In this document: one piece after another, positions 1 to 5,329 of the stretch
Layout: each line of letters opens with the position of its first letter
Numbering within the stretch: the first letter of the stretch is position 1
Source: Chloroflexota bacterium
Lineage (GTDB): Bacteria > Chloroflexota > Limnocylindria > Limnocylindrales > CSP1-4
Assembly: GCA_021802185.1 (NCBI GenBank)
Contig: JAKAAV010000065.1
Location: 3,690 to 9,018, forward strand
Length of the DNA stretch: 5,329 nt
Reading direction: 5' to 3'
Made by a program: the position numbers and the translations under genes
Notes under the pieces: generated by a model
What the model saw: the letters and a program-made list of their open reading frames with translations, nothing else
What the model was told of the DNA's origin: nothing
Databases searched by the model: none

Positions 1-187
1 CGAGCGGTCCGAGAAGATCCGGACGTACAACTTCCCGCAGGACCGCGTGACCGACCACCGGATCGGGATGGACCTGCACAACCTGCCCAACGTGCTCGAC
101 GGCGACCTGGACCGCATGATCGACACCCTGATCGAGACCGACCAGGCGGAGCGGCTCGCGGATTTCGGCGAGGGCGATGGCGCCTGA
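1..187 (+). CDS. prfA: Peptide chain release factor 1 (RF1), C-terminal fragment
   Basis: This is the last 61 residues of a class I release factor, cut by the left edge; the reading frame starts at base 2 and stops at TGA 185-187. RF1 recognises UAA and UAG in the ribosomal A site and triggers peptidyl-tRNA hydrolysis. The visible part opens with [20 protein letters not shown], the very conserved segment that follows the GGQ domain in RF1/RF2. It continues through [18 protein letters not shown] and DQAERLA, the usual C-terminal helix of RF1. RF1 is chosen over RF2 because of this C-terminal wording and because the next gene is prmC, the classic prfA partner. The GGQ motif and the stop-codon-reading PxT loop lie upstream of the window and cannot be checked. 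The last 11 bases overlap the start of prmC, which suggests translational coupling. Confidence 0.93.
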   Translation, partial: ERSEKIRTYNFPQDRVTDHRIGMDLHNLPNVLDGDLDRMIDTLIETDQAERLADFGEGDGA

Positions 188-1178
188 GGCCGGCGCCACA
201 GCGACGTCTCTCGGGACGGCCGTCGAGGCGGCGGTCGCGCGGCTCCGGGCGAGCGGTTCCGACACGGCGCGGCTCGACGCCGAGCTGCTCGTGGCGCACG
301 TGCTCCGGGTCGACCGGACGACCGTCATCGCGCACCCCGAGGTGCCGCTCTCGCCTGACGTGGCTCGCGGGCTCGAGGAGGCGGTCGGCCGGCGGGAGCG
401 AGGCGAACCGGTCGCGTACATCCGCGGCGTGAAGGAGTTCCACGGGCTCGCGTTCTCGGTGGATTCGCGCGCGCTGATCCCGCGGCCCGACACGGAGGTG
501 CTCGTCGACCTCGGCGTCGCGCGCGTCGTCGACCGGATCCTGTCCGCCGGGCGATGCCGGGTCGTCGACGTCGGGACGGGGTCGGGCGCCGTGGCCGTCG
601 CCGTCGCGGCCACGCTCCGGACGCGAGGCATGCTCCACGCGGCCGATCTCGTGGCGACCGACGTGTCGGCCGACGCGCTCGTGCTCGCGACGGAGAACGC
701 GGTGGCGCACGGGCTGGCCGACACGATCCGGTTTGCGAGGGCCGACCTGCTCGAGGCGGACGAGGCGGGCGTCAGCGCGGCGGGTCACACGGGCGACCCC
801 GGTTCGGCGCGTTCGGCACCCCCGCTCTCGGCGATCGACGTGCTGCTCGCGAATCTCCCGTACGTGCCATCCGCCGACGTGCCGCGGCTGCCCGTCGCGG
901 CGAGCTTCGAGCCGCGCCGTGCGCTCGACGGCGGCCCCGACGGGCTCGACCTCGTGCGCCGGCTGCTCGCGCAGCTGCCCGCGGCGCTGACGCGCGGCGG
1001 CGTCGCGCTGCTCGAGATCGGCGCAGGCGAAGCGGACGCCGTCCGGACGGCGGTGGAGCGCGTGTTGCCGGGCTGGTCGGTCGAGTTCCACCGGGACCTG
1101 GCGGGGATCGACCGGGTCGCCGAGGTCCGGGCGCCGGGCGGTCGAACGGGCGAGATGGCCACCGGAGGCGGCGCATGA
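177..1178 (+). CDS. prmC: Release factor glutamine N5-methyltransferase PrmC (HemK)
   Basis: A 333-residue SAM-dependent methyltransferase that, by family, methylates the glutamine of the GGQ motif in RF1 and RF2 in the cytoplasm. The N-terminal helical release-factor-binding domain (about 10-90) includes the conserved [13 protein letters not shown] stretch and GEPVAYIRG. Next come IPRPDTE (101-107), the SAM-binding loop DVGTGSGA (131-138), and the acidic end of the next strand, TD (161-162). The substrate-binding motif reads NLPY (226-229) instead of the usual [18 protein letters not shown] (245-258) and [11 protein letters not shown] (307-317) complete the signature. The family is usually about 280-300 residues; the extra length is an Ala/Gly-rich insertion near 193-218 and a short tail. 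ATG 177 is chosen because the conserved N-terminus begins about ten residues in and AGGG lies just upstream, though its spacing is short. It overlaps prfA by 11 bases and the next gene by 4. Confidence 0.95.
   Translation: MAPEAGATATSLGTAVEAAVARLRASGSDTARLDAELLVAHVLRVDRTTVIAHPEVPLSPDVARGLEEAVGRRERGEPVAYIRGVKEFHGLAFSVDSRALIPRPDTEVLVDLGVARVVDRILSAGRCRVVDVGTGSGAVAVAVAATLRTRGMLHAADLVATDVSADALVLATENAVAHGLADTIRFARADLLEADEAGVSAAGHTGDPGSARSAPPLSAIDVLLANLPYVPSADVPRLPVAASFEPRRALDGGPDGLDLVRRLLAQLPAALTRGGVALLEIGAGEADAVRTAVERVLPGWSVEFHRDLAGIDRVAEVRAPGGRTGEMATGGGA
1164..1168 (+). promoter_or_regulatory. Ribosome binding site of the HAD hydrolase gene
   Basis: GGAGG lies inside the end of prmC, six bases before ATG 1175. 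This near-perfect Shine-Dalgarno sequence favours ATG 1175 over the in-frame ATG at 1193 and shows that the HAD gene can recruit ribosomes itself as well as through the ATGA overlap with prmC. Confidence 0.7.
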
Positions 1179-1210
1179 GCAGCGACCTTCGCATGAGCGG
1201 CGACCTGCCG
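1175..1210 (+). repeat. Imperfect 18-base tandem duplication at the HAD gene start
   Basis: Bases 1175-1192 and 1193-1210 match at 14 of 18 positions, both beginning ATGAGC and sharing GCGACCT. The product therefore begins [12 protein letters not shown], with two start codons in the same frame. Only the first copy has a well-placed GGAGG. Confidence 0.6.
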
Positions 1211-2029
1211 GTCAGGCTGCTGGCCCTCGACCTCGACGGGACCTTGGTCGGGCGCGACCTCGTCATCCGTCCGCGGGTCGTGCGGGCCGTCAGGAGTGCG
1301 ATCGAATCGGGCGTCGTCGTGACGATCGCGACGGGCCGGATGTACCGGAGCAGCCTCCCGTACGCGGAGTCGCTCGGGCTCGTCGCGCCGATCATCTGCT
1401 ACCAGGGCGCGTACGTCCGGGATCTGCCGAAGGCGGACGGCTCGCCGGGTGAGGTGCTGCTTCACCGGACGATGCCCGGCTCGATCGCGATCGAGGCGAT
1501 CCGGTGGGCGCGGGACCGGGGCTTCGATCCGCACGTGAACATCGACGACCGGCTCGTCATGCAGGCGGGCGAGACGACCGCCGAGGACTACGAGCGGCTG
1601 TCCGGGATCGGCGCCGAGTTCGTGCCCGACCTGCCGGCGGCGATCTCCGGGCCCGTCACGAAGGTGCTCGCCGTCGGGACCGCGCCCCTCCCCGAGGCGT
1701 GGCTGCCGGAGGCGCGGTCGGTGTTCGAGAACCGCGCGCAGGTGACGGTGTCGCATCCGCGCTACCTCGAGTGGAACGCGCCGGGGGTCACAAAGGGCGC
1801 CGCGGTCCGCTGGCTGGCGGAGCGTCTCGGGATCGCGCTGGCGCAGACGATGGCGATCGGCGACCAGTACAACGACGCCGAGATGCTCGCGGAGGTCGGT
1901 CACGGGGTCGCGATGGGCGATTCGCCGGAGCCGGTCCGGGCGGCGGCACGCCACGTGACCGCGCCGTTCGCGGAGGACGGGGCGGCGCTCGCGATCGAGT
2001 CGATCGTGCTGCGGCGGGAAGCCGCGTGA
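1175..2029 (+). CDS. Cof-type HAD-IIB family hydrolase (phosphatase, substrate unknown)
   Basis: A 284-residue haloacid-dehalogenase-superfamily phosphatase of the Cof/IIB type, presumably cytosolic. All four catalytic motifs are present. Motif I is DLDGTL (19-24), with nucleophile D19 and acid/base D21. Motif II is the threonine of TIATGR (T53). Motif III is the lysine of VTKGAA (K207). Motif IV is GDQYND (229-234), supplying the Mg2+-binding acids. The long region between motifs II and III (about 80-195) is the C2-type cap that sets substrate choice. The length is normal for the family (about 260-290). Members act on sugar phosphates, flavin, pyridoxal or thiamine-precursor phosphates, and sequence alone does not say which. 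ATG 1175 is chosen for its GGAGG and its 4-base overlap with prmC; ATG 1193 is a possible second start. The open frame extends upstream into prmC, but that part is a shadow of prmC. Confidence 0.92.
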   Translation: MSSDLRMSGDLPVRLLALDLDGTLVGRDLVIRPRVVRAVRSAIESGVVVTIATGRMYRSSLPYAESLGLVAPIICYQGAYVRDLPKADGSPGEVLLHRTMPGSIAIEAIRWARDRGFDPHVNIDDRLVMQAGETTAEDYERLSGIGAEFVPDLPAAISGPVTKVLAVGTAPLPEAWLPEARSVFENRAQVTVSHPRYLEWNAPGVTKGAAVRWLAERLGIALAQTMAIGDQYNDAEMLAEVGHGVAMGDSPEPVRAAARHVTAPFAEDGAALAIESIVLRREAA

Positions 2030-2697
2030 ACGGATCCATGGGCGGCGCGCCCGACGAGGGTGGCGCGACTGCGCCGCGCGTCCTGCCCGCGGGCGATCCC
2101 GCGTCGATCGCCGAGGCCGTCTCCGCGCTCCGCGCCGGGCGGCTCGTCGCCGTCCCGACCGAGACCGTCTACGGCGTCGCGTGCCTGCTCGACGCCGCCG
2201 CCATCGAGCGCCTCCTCGACGCCAAGCGACGCCCGCCGAGCAAGGGCATCACGCTGCTCGTCGACGACGTCGCGCAGGCCGCGTCGCTGGCCGAGCTGCC
2301 GCCGGCCGCGCGGCGGCTGGCCGAGCGGCACTGGCCCGGGCCGCTGACGCTGGTGCTGCCCGTTCGCGGCAACGTGTCGCTGCCCGAGAGCCTGACCGGC
2401 GACACCGGCGCGATCGGATGCCGCGTCCCCGACCACGCCGCACCCCGCGCGCTGGCCCGCGCGCTCGGTCCGATCCCCCTGACCTCGGCGAACCTGTCGG
2501 GCGCCGCCGACGCGCGCGATGCCGCCGAGGTCGTGCGGCAGCTCGGGGCATCGATCGCGGTCATCCTCGACGACGGACCATCGCCGGGGGGCGTGCCGTC
2601 GACGGTCGTCAGGTTCCGCGACGCCGGCGGTCCGCCCGAGCTGCTCCGGCAGGGCGCGATCCCGTTCGACACGCTGCTCGAGGAGGGGCGCGGCTAG
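2026..2697 (+). CDS. tsaC: L-threonylcarbamoyladenylate synthase (TsaC/Sua5/YrdC family)
   Basis: A 223-residue YrdC-domain protein. The family makes threonylcarbamoyl-AMP from threonine, bicarbonate and ATP, the first step of t6A37 modification of tRNAs reading ANN codons; TsaD with TsaB/TsaE then transfers the group. Visible signatures are PTETVYG (44-50), the basic KRRPPSKG (67-74) corresponding to the KxR nucleotide-binding element, LTSANLSG (152-159), and PSTVV (191-195) near the end of the fold. There is no C-terminal Sua5 domain, so this is the short TsaC form. GTG 2026 is chosen because it overlaps the HAD stop as GTGA and has GGGA six bases upstream. ATG 2038 would shorten the protein by only four residues and cannot be excluded, but it has poor Shine-Dalgarno spacing. 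The first 20 or so residues look unconserved. It is the last gene of the prfA-prmC-HAD-tsaC unit. Confidence 0.92.
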   Translation: MNGSMGGAPDEGGATAPRVLPAGDPASIAEAVSALRAGRLVAVPTETVYGVACLLDAAAIERLLDAKRRPPSKGITLLVDDVAQAASLAELPPAARRLAERHWPGPLTLVLPVRGNVSLPESLTGDTGAIGCRVPDHAAPRALARALGPIPLTSANLSGAADARDAAEVVRQLGASIAVILDDGPSPGGVPSTVVRFRDAGGPPELLRQGAIPFDTLLEEGRG

Positions 2698-2745
2698 GAG
2701 CGCGGAATCGAGATGTTTGTCGCGACCCCGTGGCGGTTCGCGTCG

Positions 2746-2774
2746 TCGAGCGTGCGTGCGGGCGCGGGTACACT
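2746..2774 (+). promoter_or_regulatory. Putative sigma-70-type promoter for glyA
   Basis: TACACT at 2769-2774, flanked by G-rich sequence, is a good match to a -10 box (TANNNT) in a GC-rich background. It stands in the only intergenic gap of the window. Seventeen bases upstream, TCGAGC (2746-2751) matches TTGACA at three of six positions, a weak -35. A transcript would start near 2781, leaving a leader of about 27 bases that contains the glyA ribosome binding site. This is inferred from position and sequence only. No operator or riboswitch-sized leader fits in this space. Confidence 0.45.
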
Positions 2775-2795
2775 GGGGGCCACGACCGCACGGGT

Positions 2796-2800
2796 GAGGA
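2796..2800 (+). promoter_or_regulatory. Ribosome binding site of glyA
   Basis: GAGGA ends seven bases before ATG 2808. It fixes that codon as the glyA start, although the open frame continues much further upstream through tsaC in another frame. The spacing and strength are typical of a well-expressed gene. Confidence 0.75.
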
Positions 2801-2807
2801 ACCGCAC

Positions 2808-4136
2808 ATGACCGTGACGACGAGCCCGCGGCTCGCGTGGGCGCCCCTCGCCGAGGTTGACCCCGAGCTGTGGCGCGCGATCGAGGGGGAGCGCGATCGC
2901 CAGACCTGGAAGCTCGAGCTGATCGCCAGCGAGAACTACGTCTTCCGCGCCGTGATGGAGGCGCAGGGGACCTGGCTCACCAACAAGTACGCCGAGGGCC
3001 TGCCGGGCAAGCGGTATTACGGCGGCTGCGAGTTCGTCGACGTGGCCGAGCGGCTCGCGCAGGAACGCGCGCTCGCGCTGTTCCCCGGCGCCGAGCACGT
3101 CAACGTCCAGCCGCACTCCGGCGCACAGGCGAACATGGCGGCCTACCTGTCGGTGCTCGACCGGGGCGACCGCATCATGGGCCTGTCGCTCGCGCACGGC
3201 GGACACCTGACCCACGGATCGCCGGTCAACTTCAGCGGGAAGTGGTTCGAGGTCCACAGCTACGGCGTCGAGCCCGAGACCGAGGTGCTCGACTACGACG
3301 CAGTCGAGCGGATGGCCCGGGAGGTGCGCCCGCGGATGCTGGTCGCCGGCGCCTCCGCGTACCCCCGCACGCTCGACTTCGAGCGTCTCGCCGCGATCGC
3401 GCACGGGGTGGGCGCGATCCTGTTCGTGGACATGGCCCACATCGCCGGACTCATCGCGGCGGGCCTTCACCCGTCGCCGTTCCCGCACGCCGACATCGTC
3501 ACGACGACGACGCACAAGACCCTGCGGGGTCCGCGCGGCGGCCTCGTGTTCTGCCGCGAGGACCTGCCGCCGGAGCTCAAGGCGAACTACCCGGTGCTCG
3601 AGAAGACGACGCTCGGGGCGGCGATCGACAAGAGCGTGTTCCCGGGCGTCCAGGGCGGGCCGCTCATGCACGTGATCGCCGCGAAGGCCGTCGCGCTGCT
3701 GCTCGCCGGAACCCCCGAGTACCGCGAGGACCAGCGGCGCACGATCGACAACGCGCAGGTGCTGGCCGCCTCGCTGCGGGAGCGCGGCGCACGGCTCGTC
3801 TCCGGCGGCACCGACACCCACCTCATGCTCGTCGACGTCACGCCGCTCGGCGTCACCGGCCGTGAAGCCGAGGCGCTCCTCGACGCCGTGGGCATCACGG
3901 TGAACAAGAACGCGATCCCGTTCGACCGGAACAAGCCGAACATCGCGTCCGGGATCCGCGTCGGGACGCCCGCCGTGACCACCCGCGGGATGGGCGAGGC
4001 CGAGATGCGCCGGATCGGCGGCATGATCGTCGACGCCATCGAGGGGCGGGACGACGCCTCGGCGCGCGAGCGCGTCGCCGCCGGCGTGCACGAGATCTGC
4101 GCGCGGTTCCCGGTGCCGGGGCTGCCGCAGGCGTGA
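2808..4136 (+). CDS. glyA: Serine hydroxymethyltransferase
   Basis: A 442-residue cytosolic PLP enzyme of fold type I. It interconverts serine plus tetrahydrofolate with glycine plus 5,10-methylenetetrahydrofolate, the main one-carbon supply. Signatures run in order: LIASENYV (38-45), GKRYYGG (67-73), [11 protein letters not shown] (101-111), and [12 protein letters not shown] (208-219) with D208 placed to bind the PLP ring nitrogen. [14 protein letters not shown] (232-245) carries the Schiff-base lysine K237. FPGVQGGP (278-285) and [14 protein letters not shown] (381-394), with the substrate-carboxylate arginine R384, complete the set. All expected catalytic residues are present, so it should be active. 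It is slightly longer than the usual 410-430 residues, partly from extra sequence between GPRGG and FPG. ATG 2808 is chosen for its GAGGA site and sensible N-terminus. Its own putative promoter precedes it, and its stop overlaps the next gene as GTGA. Confidence 0.97.
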   Translation: MTVTTSPRLAWAPLAEVDPELWRAIEGERDRQTWKLELIASENYVFRAVMEAQGTWLTNKYAEGLPGKRYYGGCEFVDVAERLAQERALALFPGAEHVNVQPHSGAQANMAAYLSVLDRGDRIMGLSLAHGGHLTHGSPVNFSGKWFEVHSYGVEPETEVLDYDAVERMAREVRPRMLVAGASAYPRTLDFERLAAIAHGVGAILFVDMAHIAGLIAAGLHPSPFPHADIVTTTTHKTLRGPRGGLVFCREDLPPELKANYPVLEKTTLGAAIDKSVFPGVQGGPLMHVIAAKAVALLLAGTPEYREDQRRTIDNAQVLAASLRERGARLVSGGTDTHLMLVDVTPLGVTGREAEALLDAVGITVNKNAIPFDRNKPNIASGIRVGTPAVTTRGMGEAEMRRIGGMIVDAIEGRDDASARERVAAGVHEICARFPVPGLPQA

Positions 4137-5329
4137 TCCCCGAGGCCACGGAGGCGCTGCCGCTCGCGCTGGCCGGGCTCGTCCTGGCCGCGCTGGCCGC
4201 GTTCCTGCTGACGCCTGTCGCCGCGCGGGTCGCGGCCCGGGTCGGGGCGATCGACTGGCCCGGCGCTCGTCGCGTCCACGCGCAGGCCATGCCCCGCGGC
4301 GGTGGGCTGGCGATCGCCGTCGCGTTCCTCGTGGTCGGCGCCGGGATCCTGCTGTTCGAACGGGCCGAGGACATCGTCCCGCTCGCGTTGCGTCCCCCGC
4401 CGCAGGAGATCGCCGGCCTGTTCGTCGGGGCGGCGCTGGCGGCGCTGCTCGGCTTCGTCGACGACCGGCTCGACCTCCGCGCGCGCTGGCAGTTCCTCGC
4501 GCAGGCCATCCTCGCCGTCGTGGGGGTCGTGTCGGGCATGACGATCCGGCACGTCGCGAACCCGTTCGGCGGCGCGCCGATCGACCTGACCGGGATCTTC
4601 GGTCTCGCGTTCATCGCGTTCTGGATCGTCGGGATGATCAACGCGATCAACTGGATCGACGGCCTCGATGGGCTGAGCACCGGGATCGCGACGATCGCCG
4701 CCCTGACGCTGGGCGGCATCTCCCTGACGGTCACGCCGGCCCAGCCGATCGTCGCGGTGCTGTGCCTGACGTTCGCGGGCGCGCTGCTCGGGTTCCTGCC
4801 GTGGAACTTCCATCCGGCCCGGATCTTCGTGGGCACGAGCGGGGTGTTCCTGATCGGCTACCTGCTCGCCGTGCTTTCGCTCCTCGGCACCGCCAAGGTC
4901 GCGGTCGCACTGCTGGTGCTCGGCGTGCCGATCATCGACGCGTTCTGGATCATCGTCCGGCGCGTGGCGAACGGGTCGTCACCGTTCACTCCGGACCGCG
5001 GGCACTTCCACCACCGCCTGCTCGACCTGGGACTTGGCCACCGCGAGGCCGTCCTGCTGATCTACGGGATCTGCACGCTGCTGGCGGTCCTGTCGTTCCG
5101 GCTCTCCGGCACCGGCCAGCTCTACGCGTTCCTCGGCATCGTCATCGCGGGCGGCGTGATCCTCTGGCTGCTGACGACGCAGGCCGGCGACACCTCGGTC
5201 ACGGGCCTCGACGCGAGCGCATATGACGGCGACGATCACCTGGGCGCGGCGCCGAACGACACGGGACCGCTTCCCGCGAACGACACGCGACGGCGCGAGG
5301 TGGCGGGGGACGCACCGCCTCGTGCTCGG
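4133..5329 (+). CDS. WecA/TagO/MraY-family polyprenyl-phosphate sugar-1-phosphate transferase, 3' end outside window
   Basis: At least 399 residues of an integral membrane enzyme; no stop occurs before the window ends. The family moves a sugar-1-phosphate (GlcNAc-1-P for WecA/TagO) from a UDP-sugar to polyprenyl phosphate, starting a cell-envelope glycan. I see about eleven hydrophobic segments between 8 and 347. Signatures are [15 protein letters not shown] (46-60), FVDDRLDL (108-115) with the DD pair, [12 protein letters not shown] (170-181), [14 protein letters not shown] (224-237), and [13 protein letters not shown] (288-300) matching the HxHH loop of the WecA/TagO branch. The usual GDSG reads GTSG, so threonine 235 replaces the expected acid. 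After 347 comes a hydrophilic tail rich in Asp, Ala, Pro and Arg. GTG 4133 is chosen for its GTGA overlap with glyA; the first in-frame ATG (codon 53) would remove the first membrane segment and RRVH. WecA or TagO cannot be told apart here, so no symbol is given. Confidence 0.9.
   Translation, partial: MIPEATEALPLALAGLVLAALAAFLLTPVAARVAARVGAIDWPGARRVHAQAMPRGGGLAIAVAFLVVGAGILLFERAEDIVPLALRPPPQEIAGLFVGAALAALLGFVDDRLDLRARWQFLAQAILAVVGVVSGMTIRHVANPFGGAPIDLTGIFGLAFIAFWIVGMINAINWIDGLDGLSTGIATIAALTLGGISLTVTPAQPIVAVLCLTFAGALLGFLPWNFHPARIFVGTSGVFLIGYLLAVLSLLGTAKVAVALLVLGVPIIDAFWIIVRRVANGSSPFTPDRGHFHHRLLDLGLGHREAVLLIYGICTLLAVLSFRLSGTGQLYAFLGIVIAGGVILWLLTTQAGDTSVTGLDASAYDGDDHLGAAPNDTGPLPANDTRRREVAGDAPPRAR

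Noticed and set aside
785..1954. Long open frame on the minus strand opposite prmC and the HAD gene (389 codons)
   Set aside because: Antisense shadow with arginine-rich low-complexity translation and no family motif; both sense genes are fully supported by catalytic motifs.
2721..2742. Hairpin after tsaC as a rho-independent terminator
   Set aside because: The stem is short and bulged, the surrounding DNA is GC-rich so chance pairing is likely, and no T-tract follows.
2781..2807. Glycine or folate (THF) riboswitch in front of glyA
   Set aside because: The predicted leader is only about 27 bases, too short for a known aptamer, and nothing resembling a conserved aptamer core is visible in the whole 110-base gap.
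2694..4091. Long open frame on the minus strand opposite glyA (465 codons)
   Set aside because: It lies exactly antisense to the well-supported glyA. Its translation is Arg/Val/His/Asp-rich with no recognisable motif, as expected for a mirror of GC-rich codons.
3587..4836. Overlapping minus-strand open frames across the glyA/glycosyltransferase junction
   Set aside because: The two overlapping frames have compositionally biased translations (Arg, Gln, Asp or Arg, Ala, Ser) and no motif, and they cover two genes with clear signatures.
4762..5226. Plus-strand open frame of 154 codons inside the glycosyltransferase gene
   Set aside because: It is an alternate frame of the membrane enzyme, with an Arg/Pro/Ala-rich translation, while the enzyme's own frame carries the HFHH motif and membrane segments here.

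Overview
The window is about 5.3 kb of very GC-rich, densely packed bacterial housekeeping DNA, with every gene on the + strand. The ordered core is the tail of prfA (release factor RF1), prmC (RF1/RF2 glutamine methyltransferase), a Cof-type HAD phosphatase, a TsaC/Sua5-family threonylcarbamoyl-AMP synthase, glyA (serine hydroxymethyltransferase) and a WecA/TagO/MraY-family polyprenyl-phosphate sugar-1-phosphate transferase that runs off the right edge. A prfA-prmC-sua5-(glyA)-wecA order, often leading toward the atp operon, is familiar from high-GC Gram-positive bacteria and from Chloroflexota. The base composition and protein style fit Actinomycetota or Chloroflexota. I lean weakly to Chloroflexota, but the window has no marker that settles it.

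Layout: positions 1-187 hold the prfA C-terminus. prmC (177-1178) starts inside prfA with an 11-base overlap. The HAD gene (1175-2029) overlaps prmC by 4 bases (ATGA), and the TsaC gene (2026-2697) overlaps the HAD gene by 4 bases (GTGA), so these four genes look like one translationally coupled unit. The only real intergenic gap is 2698-2807 (110 bases). It holds a plausible -10 box and a strong ribosome binding site in front of glyA (2808-4136). glyA in turn overlaps the glycosyltransferase gene (4133 to the end) by 4 bases (GTGA). No stretch over 300 bases lacks a gene.

Function: the first unit concerns translation fidelity. RF1 reads stop codons, PrmC methylates the GGQ glutamine of release factors, and TsaC makes the activated intermediate for the t6A37 modification of ANN-decoding tRNAs. 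The HAD phosphatase is a passenger of unknown substrate. The second unit pairs one-carbon/glycine metabolism (GlyA) with the first membrane step of cell-envelope glycan synthesis.

I found no mobile element, CRISPR array, RNA gene or obvious novel system. The observations most worth a second look are residue-level. The glycosyltransferase has GTSG where its superfamily normally has the metal-binding aspartate of GDSG, and PrmC has NLPY instead of NPPY. Smaller points are an insertion in each of PrmC and GlyA, and a small tandem duplication that doubles the HAD start codon.
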